Positions 36,414 through 44,925 of a DNA stretch of 64,000 nucleotides are shown here, piece by piece. Origin of the DNA: Agromyces mediolanus (GTDB lineage: Bacteria > Actinomycetota > Actinomycetes > Actinomycetales > Microbacteriaceae); contig NZ_JAMBNX010000009.1 in NCBI RefSeq assembly GCF_023715325.1, forward strand, positions 101,224 through 165,223, written 5' to 3'. The notes below the pieces were generated by a model. It had not been told where the DNA came from, ran no database searches, and worked only from the letters and a program-made list of their open reading frames with translations. The stretch's first letter is position 1. Each line of letters opens with the position of its first letter. A program made the translations under genes and the position numbers.

Positions 36414-37877
36414 ATGCGGGAGCGGGCTGACGGTGGCGGCATGAGCCGCCGGGCGCTCCTGGCCGCCGGGCTCGCGGGTGCCGCCTCGCTCGCGCTCGCG
36501 AGCTGCACCACGGGCCCGAAGCCCACCCCGAGCGGCTCGCCGACGCCGAGCGCCTCCCCCACGCCGACGCCGAGCGCCCCGGCCGGGATCCCGCTGCCGA
36601 GCGCGATGCGCCGCTCCACCTGGGCGGCGGACCCCTTCGCCCGCGGCGCCTTCGGCTTCCAGGCGGTCGGCACGACACCCGAGCTCCGCGAGACCCTCGC
36701 CGAACCGGTCGCCGACCGGGTCTGGTTCGCCGGCGAAGCCTGCTCCCCCGACGCGCCCGGCACCCTGCAGGGCGCGCTCTCGACCGGTCGGCTCGCCGCC
36801 CGCTCGCTCGTCGAGCGCGCGGACCCGGGCGAGCGGGTCGCGGTCGTCGGTGCCGGACTCGCCGGGCTGGCCGCCGCCCGGGTGCTGCAGGACGAGGGCT
36901 TCGAGGTCATCGTCGTCGAGGCGCGCACCCGGATCGGCGGGCGGATCGAGTCGGTGCAGGATGCCGCGTTCGGCCGCGAGGTCGAACTCGGCCCGCTCTT
37001 CGTGGACGACGACGAGGAGCTGACCGCGCTGCTGTCGGCGAGCGAGGTCACGACGGAGCCGTTCCCGGGCACCGTCGAGACGCGGAGCGCCGACGGCACC
37101 GTGCTCGACGTGCCATCCACCGGCTCCGACGCGCTCGCCCGCGTACATGAGTGGGCCCTCGCGCAGGACGACGACCGCTCCCTCGCCGACGCGCTCCGCG
37201 CGAGCGGCGCGGGCGAGCTGACGCCCGAGGACCTCGCCTGGGTGCAGCACACCGTCCGCACCGGCGTCGAGCCGCTGACCGGGGCCGGGGCGACGCTCGT
37301 CTCCGCACGCACCGACTTCGCCGGGCTCGTCGGCGCCCCGCGCCGGCTCGTCACCGGTCGACTCGCCGACGTCACCGACCGTCTCGCCGACGGCATCGAC
37401 GTCGCCGCGGGCAGCGCGGTGACCCGGGTGACGATCACCGAGCGGCGGGTGGGCCTGCGCCTCGACTCCGGCGAGTCCGTCGCGGCCGACCGGGCGATCA
37501 TCGCCGTGCCCCTCGGGGTGCTGCAGTCCGACGCCTTCGCCTTCGAGCCGGCACTGCCCGCCGCGCATCAGGAGGCGATCGCCGCGCTCCGCACGGGGGC
37601 CGTGGATCTCGTCTGGCTCCGATTCGAGGAGGCGTTCTGGCGCACCGCCACCCCCGCCGAGGGCGAGACGACCGCCGACGCGCAGGCGACCGTGCCGCAG
37701 CTGCTCACGGTCGAGACCCCGTCGCACGTCGCGGGATGGATCGACCTCGGCGGCGACCCCGTGCTCGTCGGCGTCATCGCGGCGTCGCAAGCGCGACTGC
37801 TCGACCGGCTCGACGATCAGACGTTCCAGAACGCCGTGCTCGCCGATCTCGCGCCCTACGCCACAGCCCGCGGTTGA
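36414..37877 (+). CDS. Flavin amine oxidase-like lipoprotein with permuted domain order
   Basis: 487 residues. A signal peptide with lipobox LALASC (Cys31) is followed by a Thr/Pro/Ser linker (33-57). Residues about 66-135 read STWAADPFARGAF, DRVWFAGEACSPDAPGT and QGALSTGRLAARSLVE, which is the segment that normally forms the C-terminus of flavin monoamine oxidases. Only then comes the normal N-terminus, RVAVVGAGLAGLAAARVL (141-158) with VVEARTRIGGR. The protein ends at WIDLGGDPVLVGV and about 30 more residues, just where the C-terminal segment would be expected. This is a circular permutation of the family. Alternative start: ATG at 36441. The 3' end overlaps the convergent Pr6Pr gene by 104 bp. 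Probable substrate an amine or amino acid. Confidence 0.8.
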   Translation: MRERADGGGMSRRALLAAGLAGAASLALASCTTGPKPTPSGSPTPSASPTPTPSAPAGIPLPSAMRRSTWAADPFARGAFGFQAVGTTPELRETLAEPVADRVWFAGEACSPDAPGTLQGALSTGRLAARSLVERADPGERVAVVGAGLAGLAAARVLQDEGFEVIVVEARTRIGGRIESVQDAAFGREVELGPLFVDDDEELTALLSASEVTTEPFPGTVETRSADGTVLDVPSTGSDALARVHEWALAQDDDRSLADALRASGAGELTPEDLAWVQHTVRTGVEPLTGAGATLVSARTDFAGLVGAPRRLVTGRLADVTDRLADGIDVAAGSAVTRVTITERRVGLRLDSGESVAADRAIIAVPLGVLQSDAFAFEPALPAAHQEAIAALRTGAVDLVWLRFEEAFWRTATPAEGETTADAQATVPQLLTVETPSHVAGWIDLGGDPVLVGVIAASQARLLDRLDDQTFQNAVLADLAPYATARG

Positions 37878-38562
37878 TCGCGACGAGCCCCGCCGTCACG
37901 GCCACGAAGATCACGAGCACGATCGCGCAGTAGACCGCGACGCCGACGGGACCGCCGACCTGCGTCTCGTCGAGGAAGAAGTACGGGTACCACCCGACAT
38001 CCGCACCGCGCACCAGCGTGTAGCCGAGCCACAGCGACGGGTAGGCGAGCACCCAGGCGATGGTCGACCACGACACCGGCGGGTTCACCGCGAGCACGGC
38101 GTCCACCGTCCAGGCGACGAGCGCGAGCGCCGGGACGACGAAGTGCAGCAGCGTGTCCGACCAGGGCACCTCGATGCGGTAGTCGCGCGTCGAGGCGTTC
38201 GCGACGATGAGCGCGAAGACGATGCCCGAGATCACGACGTACACCGTCACGATCGTGCGGAGCGTGCCGAGCCAGCGCGGGTCGCGCGGCGCGAGGAGCG
38301 CGTAGCCGCCCGCGAGCACGAGGGTCGCGACCGCCGCGAACGCCGACTGCACGGTGAAGTAGCTGAAGAAGTTCGCGGTGGCGAAGGCACGGAAGCCGAG
38401 CACGTAGACGAAGTTGCCGATGAGGGCGACCACCTCGAGCGCGGCGATGCCGAGCCGGAACCAGCCGAGCGCGCGCCGCTGCCCACCGGTGGCGAGGCGC
38501 CTGGCCCTCGTGAACGCCCGCGCCCAGGCCGGCGACGCGAGGCCGTCGGTGCGCGGAGTCAT
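37774..38562 (-). CDS. Pr6Pr family membrane protein (second copy)
   Basis: 262 residues with about six membrane segments. FFSYFTVQSAFAAVATLVLA, VPWSDTLLHFVVPALALVAW and WYPYFFLDETQVGG match the equivalents in the protein at 6036-6752, so the two are paralogues. The last 30 residues are Arg-rich and low in complexity and are encoded within the overlap with the flavin oxidase gene. Function unknown. Next gene on the same strand (upstream in sequence terms 38594) ends 31 bp away but belongs to a transporter. Confidence 0.85.
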   Translation of the reverse strand: MTPRTDGLASPAWARAFTRARRLATGGQRRALGWFRLGIAALEVVALIGNFVYVLGFRAFATANFFSYFTVQSAFAAVATLVLAGGYALLAPRDPRWLGTLRTIVTVYVVISGIVFALIVANASTRDYRIEVPWSDTLLHFVVPALALVAWTVDAVLAVNPPVSWSTIAWVLAYPSLWLGYTLVRGADVGWYPYFFLDETQVGGPVGVAVYCAIVLVIFVAVTAGLVAINRGLWRRARDRRARRSGTSDRRAGRAVALATPR

Positions 38563-38593
38563 CCCTCAACGCTACCGCCGGCGCCCGCGCCGC

Positions 38594-39412
38594 TCAGTCG
38601 AGGGGGCGCAGGATGCGGTCGAGGAAGCGCCGCGTGCGCTCCTCGCGCGGCGCCGTGAAGAGCTCGGCCGGCGCGCCGCGCTCGACCACGACGCCGCCGT
38701 CGAGGAAGAGCACCTCGTCGGCCGCCTGCCGGGCGAAGGCGAGCTCGTGCGTCACGACCACCATCGTCCAGCCCTCGCGGGCGAGCTCGGCGATCACCTG
38801 CAGCACCTCGCCGACGAGCTCGGGGTCGAGGGCGCTCGTCGGCTCGTCGAAGAGCAGCAGGTCCGGCTTCAGCGCGAGCGCGCGGACGATGCCGACCCGC
38901 TGCTGCTGCCCCCCGGACAACTCGAACGGGTACGCGTCGCGCTTCTCGGCGAGACCGACCCGCTCGAGCAGCGCCGTCGCCTCCGCGACCGCCCGCACCT
39001 TCGGCACCCGCTGCACCTGCACCGGGCCCTCGATGACGTTCTCCAGCACGGTGAGATGCGGGAAGAGGTTGTGGTGCTGGAACACCATCGCCGAGCGGTC
39101 GCGCAGCGCGAGCCGCTCGCGCTTGGCCGCCTTCGCGGGGCCGAGCGCCTGCGCGGCGAAGTCGATCACCGGTCCGCCGTCGAGGTCGAGCACGCCCGCG
39201 TCCGGCGTCTCGAGCCCGTTCAGCGAGCGCAGCACGGTCGTCTTGCCCGAGCCGCTCGGGCCGATGAGCACGACGACCTCGCCGCGGCGAACCTCGAAGT
39301 CGATGCCCCGCAGCACCTCGTTCTGGCCGAAGGCCTTCCGGAGGCCGGCGGCGGTCAGTAGCGGGCGGTCGGCGGCACCCGGGCGGGCAGCCACGGGGTC
39401 AGTGGGCGACAT
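38594..39412 (-). CDS. Amino-acid ABC transporter ATP-binding protein
   Basis: 272 residues. Walker A LIGPSGSGKTTVLRSL near 50, Q-loop MVFQHHNLFPHLTV near 105, signature [15 protein letters not shown] near 165, Walker B LLLFDEPTSALDPE near 187 and switch VVTHELAFARQ. This is the GlnQ/TcyN polar amino acid type. It overlaps the permease gene by 14 bp at its start. Last gene of a three-gene leftward operon (binding protein, permease, ATPase), the common order of cystine-type importers. Confidence 0.9.
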   Translation of the reverse strand: MSPTDPVAARPGAADRPLLTAAGLRKAFGQNEVLRGIDFEVRRGEVVVLIGPSGSGKTTVLRSLNGLETPDAGVLDLDGGPVIDFAAQALGPAKAAKRERLALRDRSAMVFQHHNLFPHLTVLENVIEGPVQVQRVPKVRAVAEATALLERVGLAEKRDAYPFELSGGQQQRVGIVRALALKPDLLLFDEPTSALDPELVGEVLQVIAELAREGWTMVVVTHELAFARQAADEVLFLDGGVVVERGAPAELFTAPREERTRRFLDRILRPLD

Positions 39413-40064
39413 AGCGATCGAGCCTCCGCTCCAGGGCGCTCTGCCCGCTCGACAGGGCGAGGCAGATCAGCCAGTAGACGAGTGCGGCCTCCAGATACAG
39501 GAGCATGAACTCCTGGCTGAACGCCGCGATCTGCTGCGACACCTTGAACAGCTCGGTCACGAGGATGAGCGAGGCGAGCGAGGTGTCCTTCACGAGCGAG
39601 ATGAACGAGTTCGACAACGGCGGCACCGAGACGCGGGCCGCCTGCGGCAGGATGATCCGCCGCAGCGTCTTCGCGTGGGACATGCCGACCGTGTAGCCGG
39701 CCTCCCACTGCCCCTTCGGCACCGAGAGGATCGCCGCCCGGATGATCTCCGCCGCGTAGCCGCCGACGTTCAGCGAGAACGCCGCGATCGCGCTCGGCCA
39801 CGGGTCGATGACGACGCCGATCGCGGGCAGCCCGTAGAAGATCACGAAGAGCTGCACGAGCAGCGGGGTGCCCCGGATGATCGAGATGTACACCCGGGCG
39901 ATGCCCGACACCACGCGGTTCCGGGAGAGCCGCATGAGCGCGACGCCCAGGGCGAGGACGAGTCCGATCGCGAAGGAGGCGAGCGCGAGCGGGATGGTCC
40001 CGCTCACCGCACCCCAGACGATCGGCCAGAAGGAATCGAGGAAGAGCTGCCAGCCGTCGGCCAT
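39399..40064 (-). CDS. Amino-acid ABC transporter permease
   Basis: 221 residues with about five membrane segments. RGTPLLVQLFVIFYGLP near 65 and the EAA loop SVPKGQWEAGYTVGMSHAKTLRRIILPQA near 113-140 are diagnostic of HisM/GlnP-family permeases. It probably acts as a homodimer, since only one permease gene is present. Twelve bp separate it from the binding-protein gene. Confidence 0.9.
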   Translation of the reverse strand: MADGWQLFLDSFWPIVWGAVSGTIPLALASFAIGLVLALGVALMRLSRNRVVSGIARVYISIIRGTPLLVQLFVIFYGLPAIGVVIDPWPSAIAAFSLNVGGYAAEIIRAAILSVPKGQWEAGYTVGMSHAKTLRRIILPQAARVSVPPLSNSFISLVKDTSLASLILVTELFKVSQQIAAFSQEFMLLYLEAALVYWLICLALSSGQSALERRLDRYVAH

Positions 40065-40076
40065 AGTGGGACGGTA

Positions 40077-40898
40077 CTACTGGGAGACGTCCTGGCCGAA
40101 GTACTTCTCGCCGATCTTCGCGAGCGTGCCGTCGGCCTGCAGCTTCGCGAGCGCCTCGTCGACCGCCTTCACGAGCGCGGTCTTCTGCTTGGTGAAGGCG
40201 AAGGCGCTCTCGGTCGGGTCGGTCTCGGCCGCGACCTGGAGCTTCGCGTCGGGGTTCTCCTTCACGTAGTCGAGGTAGGTCAGCTCGTCGTTCACGGTCG
40301 CGTCGACGCGGCCCTGCTCCAGCAGGGCGACGGCCTGCGCCCAGCCCTCGACGGACTGCACGTTCGCGCCCGCCTCCTGGGCGAGGGTGTAGAAGTTGCT
40401 CGTGAGCGACTGGGCGGTGGTCTTGCCCTCGAGGTCCGCGAAGCTCGTGATCGAGGTGTCGCCGTCCTTCACGACCACGACGCTCGGCGAGACCGTGTAC
40501 GGGGTCGAGAGCAGGTACTTCTCCTCGCGCTCCGGGTTGATCGAGACCTGGTTCGCGATGACGTCGAAGCGCCCCGCCTCGAGGCCTGCGAAGATCGCGT
40601 CCCACTGGGTCTCCTGGAACTCGACCTTCAGCCCGAGCTCGTCGGCGACCGCCTCGGCGACCTCGACGTCGTAGCCGACGAGCTCGCCCGAGCCGTCCGC
40701 GTGGAACGTGAAGGGCCGGTAGGTGCCCTCGGTGGCGACCGTCAGCGTGCCCGGCTTCAGCAGCCCGTACTCGTTGCCGGCGGCGTCGCTCTGGGACGCC
40801 GACCCGGCACCGCCGCTCGAGCAGGCGGCGAGGGCGATCACGGCGACGACGGACGCGGCGGCGCCGATGGCGGCGCGGAGGCGGCGGGGGCTGGGCAT
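40077..40898 (-). CDS. Amino-acid ABC transporter substrate-binding lipoprotein, cystine-like
   Basis: 273 residues. Lipoprotein signal with lipobox ALAAC (Cys26). The mature protein follows the family 3 solute-binding pattern: ATEGTYRPFTFHADGSGELV near 55, GYDVEVAEAVADEL, and AIFAGLEAGRFDVIANQVSI, with FTKQKTALVKAVDEAL near the end. The closest recognisable group is FliY/TcyA, cystine-binding proteins. It feeds the permease and ATPase encoded next. The ATG at 40898 is chosen because the signal peptide begins there. Confidence 0.88.
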   Translation of the reverse strand: MPSPRRLRAAIGAAASVVAVIALAACSSGGAGSASQSDAAGNEYGLLKPGTLTVATEGTYRPFTFHADGSGELVGYDVEVAEAVADELGLKVEFQETQWDAIFAGLEAGRFDVIANQVSINPEREEKYLLSTPYTVSPSVVVVKDGDTSITSFADLEGKTTAQSLTSNFYTLAQEAGANVQSVEGWAQAVALLEQGRVDATVNDELTYLDYVKENPDAKLQVAAETDPTESAFAFTKQKTALVKAVDEALAKLQADGTLAKIGEKYFGQDVSQ

Positions 40899-41017
40899 GG
40901 GTGGTGCTCCGTTTCGGACGGCTGGGGTGCAGCGCTGGTGAGACACCCGGTAGTCCAGCACAGGGCGCCGCCTTCCAGAAACCGCGTGACGCCCCGTTGC
41001 ATTCCCGCCCGGTGCGG

Positions 41018-42466
41018 CTACGCCTCGAGCACCCCGTCCACGCGGCGCGGCACCCCCGCCGGATTTCCGTCGCGGAGCTCGACCGGGAGCACCTGCTGCG
41101 GGGCATCCTGATAGGCCACCGGCGTGAGGAAGCGCCGGATCGCGCTCGCCCCGACCGAGGTGTGCACGGAGGCGGTCGAGGCGGGCCATCCGCCGCCGTG
41201 GTGCTGGGCCCAGGCGATCGCGACGCCCGTCGGCCAGCCGTTGTACAGCACACGGCCGGCGATGCGGGCGAGCGCGGCGCTCGCCCGCGCGACGAGCTCG
41301 TCGTCGTCGGATGCCGCGTGCCGCACGGTGCCGGTGAGGCTGCCCTCGAGCGCCGCGAGCGCCCGGTCGAGCTCGGCGCCCGGCGCGGGGTCGTCGTAGC
41401 GGACGAGCAGCGTGAGGGGGCCGAAGTGCTCCTCCTGGAACGCGGCCGGGTCGGCGAGGAAGGCGGCGATGTCGGTGGCGACGACCGTGGGCCGGGACAC
41501 CCCGGGCTCCGGCGCGGCACCGCCGTCGACGAGCAGCTCGACGTCGCCGCGGGCGGCGATGCCGCTCGCGCCCTCGGTGAAGGCGCGCGTCATGCCCTCG
41601 GTGAGCAGTCGCTGGCCCGGCGCCTCGGCGGCGGCGGCCGCGAGCGCGTCCTCGAAGCCGGTGCCGCGGGGCACGAACACGAGCCCGGGCTTCGTGCAGT
41701 ACTGGCCGCCGTCGCGGGTGAAGGAGCCGGCGAGCCCGGCCGCGAGCCCGGCCGCGTCCTCCGCCGCGGCGGCCGGCGTCACGACGACCGGGTTGATCGA
41801 GCCGAGCTCGCCGTAGAACGGGATCGGCTCGGGGCGCGCGGCGGCGAGGTCGAACAGCGCGCGACCGCCGCGGGTCGAGCCGGTGAAGCCGACCGCGCGC
41901 ACGAGCGGATGCCGCACGAGCTCGATGCCGGCATCCATCCCCTCGACGAGCACGAGCGCGTCGGCCGGACCACCGGCCCCCGCGAGCGCAGCGCGGGCGA
42001 TCGCCGCGGTGCGGCGGGACAGCTCGGGATGCCCCGGGTGCGCCTTCACGACCACCGGGTCGCCGGCGGCGAGCGCCGAGGCGGTGTCGTTGCCGAGCAC
42101 CGAGAAGGCGAAGGGGAAGTTCGACGCGGCGAACACCGCGACGACCCCGAGCGGTCGCAGGATCCGCCGCAGATCGGGGCGCGGCGGGAGCAGCGAGGCG
42201 TCGGGGCGGTCGAGCGTCGCCTCGAGGTAGGAGCCCTCCTCGACGACCCCCGCGAAGAAGCGCAGCTGCGTCGCGGTGCGGGTGACCTCGCCGTCGAGCC
42301 GGGTCTCCGAGAGGTGGGTCTCGCGGTTGGCGAGCTCGACGAGTTCGGCGCGGTGCGCCTCGAGCGCGTCGGCGATCGCGCGGAGCCAGCCGGCCCGCTC
42401 GGCGCGGTCGCTGCGTTCGAGCCCGCTCGCGGCCGCCGCGCGGACGGCGTCGTCGACGGTCGTCAT
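41018..42466 (-). CDS. Aldehyde dehydrogenase, 2-oxoglutarate-semialdehyde type
   Basis: 482 residues. Catalytic Cys in TRDGGQYCTKPGLVF near 232-246, Glu in YGELGSINPVVV near 205-215 and cofactor region FAASNFPFAFSVLGND near 118. The sequence fits the branch that includes alpha-ketoglutaric semialdehyde dehydrogenases and NADP-dependent fatty aldehyde dehydrogenases. It would oxidise a C5 semialdehyde to the dicarboxylate. It is the third gene of the operon with a CoA-transferase and glutaryl-CoA dehydrogenase, 14 bp after the latter's stop. In this context a glutarate- or 2-oxoglutarate-semialdehyde is a reasonable substrate (inference). Confidence 0.85.
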   Translation of the reverse strand: MTTVDDAVRAAAASGLERSDRAERAGWLRAIADALEAHRAELVELANRETHLSETRLDGEVTRTATQLRFFAGVVEEGSYLEATLDRPDASLLPPRPDLRRILRPLGVVAVFAASNFPFAFSVLGNDTASALAAGDPVVVKAHPGHPELSRRTAAIARAALAGAGGPADALVLVEGMDAGIELVRHPLVRAVGFTGSTRGGRALFDLAAARPEPIPFYGELGSINPVVVTPAAAAEDAAGLAAGLAGSFTRDGGQYCTKPGLVFVPRGTGFEDALAAAAAEAPGQRLLTEGMTRAFTEGASGIAARGDVELLVDGGAAPEPGVSRPTVVATDIAAFLADPAAFQEEHFGPLTLLVRYDDPAPGAELDRALAALEGSLTGTVRHAASDDDELVARASAALARIAGRVLYNGWPTGVAIAWAQHHGGGWPASTASVHTSVGASAIRRFLTPVAYQDAPQQVLPVELRDGNPAGVPRRVDGVLEA

Positions 42467-42480
42467 GCTTCCGCCGCCGT

Positions 42481-43689
42481 TCAGAACGCGTTCAGGCCGG
42501 TCAGCGCCCGGCCGAGGATGAGCTGGTGGATCTCGTCGGTGCCCTCGTAGGTGCGCACGGACTCGAGGTTCGCCGCGTGCCGCATCACGGGGAAGGCGTT
42601 GGTGATGCCGTCGCCGCCGAGGATGGTGCGCGCCTCGTGGGCGATGGCGAGCGCCTCGCGCACGCTGTTCAGCTTGCCGACGGAGATCTGCGCGGGGGTG
42701 AGCCGGCCGGCCTCCTTGCGGCGGCCGAGGTGCAGGGCGAGCAGCATGCCCTTCTCGACCTCGAGCAGCATGTCGGCGAGCTTCGCCTGGGTGAGCTGGT
42801 TCGCGCCGATCGGCTTGCCGAACACCTCGCGGGTGATGGAACGGTCGAGGGCGACCTCGAGGCAGGAGCGGGCGGCGCCCATCGCGCCCCAGACGATGCC
42901 GTAGCGCGCCTCGTTCAGGCAGCCGAACGGACCGGAGAGCCCCTCGGCGCCCGGCAGGATCGCGTCGGCGGGGAGCCGCACGCCGTCGAGCTCGATGTCG
43001 CACTGCACGCTCGCCCGCATCGAGAGCTTGCCGTCGATCGGGGTCGCGGTGAAGCCGGCCGTCGTCGTCGGCACGAGGAAGCCGCGCACCGCCTTGGCGC
43101 CCTGGTTCCCCGAGCCCGTCGAGGGGAGCGAGTCGTCCTCGACCCGGGCCCAGACCACGGCGACGTCGGCGAGCGAGGCGAGGCCGATCCAGCGCTTGGC
43201 GCCGTCGAGCACCCAGCTGTCGCCTTCGCGGCGGGCGACGGTCGTCATCGCGGCGGGGTCGCTGCCGCCCTGCGGCTCGGTGAGCGCGAAGCAGCCGAGG
43301 AGCTCGCCCTTCGCCATGCCCGGCAGCCACCGCTGCTTCTGCTCCTCGGAGCCGTACTTGTGGATGGCGCTCATCGCGAGCGAGCCCTGCACGGAGACGA
43401 AGGTGCGCCAGCCCGAGTCGGCCGCCTCGAGCTCGAGGCAGACGAGGCCGTAGCTCACCGCGCCGGCGCCCGCGCAGCCGTAGCCGCTCAGGTGCATGCC
43501 GAGGAAGCCCGCGGCGCCGAGCTCGGGGATGAGCTCCGCGCGGAAGTGCTTCTGCTCGAAGTCGTCCTCGATGATCGGCAGGATGCGGTCCTGCGCGAAG
43601 GCGCGGGCCCGCTGCTGCCAGCCGCGCTCCTCCTCGCTCAGCAGCTCGTCGAAGTCGAACACCTGGTCGATGCGGGGTGCGGTGGTCAT
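42481..43689 (-). CDS. gcdH: Glutaryl-CoA dehydrogenase-like acyl-CoA dehydrogenase
   Basis: 402 residues, the normal length. It shares with known glutaryl-CoA dehydrogenases GYGCAGAGAVSYGLVCLELE, the Arg of DSGWRTFVSVQGS that binds the gamma-carboxylate, KGELLGCFALTEPQGGSDP, KLSMRAS, GPFGCLNEARYGIVWG and the catalytic Glu in RTYEGTDEIHQLILG near 383. It converts glutaryl-CoA to crotonyl-CoA, CO2 and reduced FAD, with electrons going to ETF. It overlaps the CoA-transferase gene by 4 bp (ATGA). Together they form a glutarate activation and dehydrogenation pair, an end stage of lysine or 5-aminovalerate breakdown. Confidence 0.9.
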   Translation of the reverse strand: MTTAPRIDQVFDFDELLSEEERGWQQRARAFAQDRILPIIEDDFEQKHFRAELIPELGAAGFLGMHLSGYGCAGAGAVSYGLVCLELEAADSGWRTFVSVQGSLAMSAIHKYGSEEQKQRWLPGMAKGELLGCFALTEPQGGSDPAAMTTVARREGDSWVLDGAKRWIGLASLADVAVVWARVEDDSLPSTGSGNQGAKAVRGFLVPTTTAGFTATPIDGKLSMRASVQCDIELDGVRLPADAILPGAEGLSGPFGCLNEARYGIVWGAMGAARSCLEVALDRSITREVFGKPIGANQLTQAKLADMLLEVEKGMLLALHLGRRKEAGRLTPAQISVGKLNSVREALAIAHEARTILGGDGITNAFPVMRHAANLESVRTYEGTDEIHQLILGRALTGLNAF

Positions 43690-44852
43690 CGGGGTTCCTT
43701 TCCTTGGCCGGTCGAGGCGTCGTTCCAGTCGGCGCCCGCGTGCTGGTCGAGCGCGGGCGGCGGGGTGCGGTAGGCGGGGGCGGACTCGGAGAGCCCGATG
43801 GGGTTCGCGACGGTGCGGCTCTGCGCGATCTCGGCGACGGGCTCCAGCCCGAGGGACTCGGCGAAGGCGATCGCCTCGGCGACGTCGTTCACGAGACCGG
43901 CGGGCACGCCGCACACGGCGAAGCGGGCGACCCACGCGGCCGCGGGCGCGGCGGCGAGGGCGGCCTCGAGCTCGGCGCGCAGGTGGTCGCGGTGGGCGAC
44001 GCGCGCCTCGTTCGTCGCATAGCGCTCGTCGTCGGCGAGACCGGGGATGCCGAGCTCGGCCGTGAGCGCCCGGAACTGCTTGTCGTTGCCGACGGCGATG
44101 ACGAGGTCGCGGTCGGCGGCGGGGAACACCGCGTAGGGCGCGATCGACGGGTGCTGGTTGCCGAGCCGGCGCGGCGCGCGACCCGTCACGAGCGTGGACG
44201 CCGCCTGGTTCGTGAGCGCGGCGAGGAGGCTCTGCAGCAGGTTCACCTCGACGAGCTGGCCGCGTCCGGTGCGCTCGCGCTCGCGGAGGGCGAGCAGGAT
44301 GCCGGCGACCGCGTTCTGCCCGCAGAGCACGTCGACGAGCGCGACGCCCGCCTTCGCCGGTTCGCCCTCGGGCTCGCCGGTGATCGACATGAGCCCGCCG
44401 ACGGCCTGCACGAGCAGGTCGTAGCCGGCGAGCGCGGCTCCCTCGCCGGTGCCGAAGCCCGTGATGGAGCAGTAGACCGCGCGGGGGTTCATGGCCCGGA
44501 CGTCGTCGTAGGCGAGGCCGAAGCGGGCCATCACGCCGGGGCGGAAGTTCTCGATGACGACGTCGGCGCTCGCCGCGAGCCGGCGCGCCTCGGCGAGGCC
44601 GGCCTCGCTCGTCAGGTCGAGTGCCACCGAGCGCTTGTTGCGGTTCACGCTGCCGAAGTAGGTGGCATTGCCGGCGGCGTCGACGGGCGGCTTCCAGTGC
44701 CGGGTGTCGTCGCCGGCCGGCGATTCGATCTTGATGACGTCGGCGCCGAAGTCGGCGAGGGTCATGGTCGCGTACGGGCCGGCGAGGACGCGGGAGAAGT
44801 CGGCGACGCGGAGCCCCGCGAGCACACCCGCCTGCTGGGTCTCACTCGTCAT
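43686..44852 (-). CDS. CaiB/BaiF family CoA-transferase (glutarate CoA-transferase-like)
   Basis: 388 residues, class III CoA-transferase. FSRVLAGPYATMTLADFGADV near 20-40, GSVNRNKRSVALDL near 68 and NFRPGVMARFGL are family blocks. The catalytic Asp is expected in ALAGYDLLVQAVGGLMSITG near 145-165. It resembles the succinyl-CoA:glutarate CoA-transferase SUGCT more than carnitine CoA-transferases. It would move CoA from succinyl-CoA to glutarate for the adjacent dehydrogenase. First gene of the leftward operon, under a promoter overlapped by an inverted repeat. Confidence 0.87.
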   Translation of the reverse strand: MTSETQQAGVLAGLRVADFSRVLAGPYATMTLADFGADVIKIESPAGDDTRHWKPPVDAAGNATYFGSVNRNKRSVALDLTSEAGLAEARRLAASADVVIENFRPGVMARFGLAYDDVRAMNPRAVYCSITGFGTGEGAALAGYDLLVQAVGGLMSITGEPEGEPAKAGVALVDVLCGQNAVAGILLALRERERTGRGQLVEVNLLQSLLAALTNQAASTLVTGRAPRRLGNQHPSIAPYAVFPAADRDLVIAVGNDKQFRALTAELGIPGLADDERYATNEARVAHRDHLRAELEAALAAAPAAAWVARFAVCGVPAGLVNDVAEAIAFAESLGLEPVAEIAQSRTVANPIGLSESAPAYRTPPPALDQHAGADWNDASTGQGKEPR

Positions 44853-44879
44853 CGCTCGCCTCCATCACCGTCGATCTTC

Positions 44880-44913
44880 ATTCATCCTATAGTGAATCTT
44901 TAACTCCTGTGAA
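44880..44913 (-). promoter_or_regulatory. Promoter and overlapping operator of the glutarate operon
   Basis: On the minus strand TTCACA (44913-44908) and TATAGG (44891-44886) are 16 bases apart. The inverted repeat ATTCA (44880-44884) and TGAAT (44893-44897), eight bases apart, is centred on the -10 element. The adjacent GntR-type regulator reads away from this site and is the probable binder. Confidence 0.55.
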
Positions 44914-44925
44914 AAGCTGTGCGCT

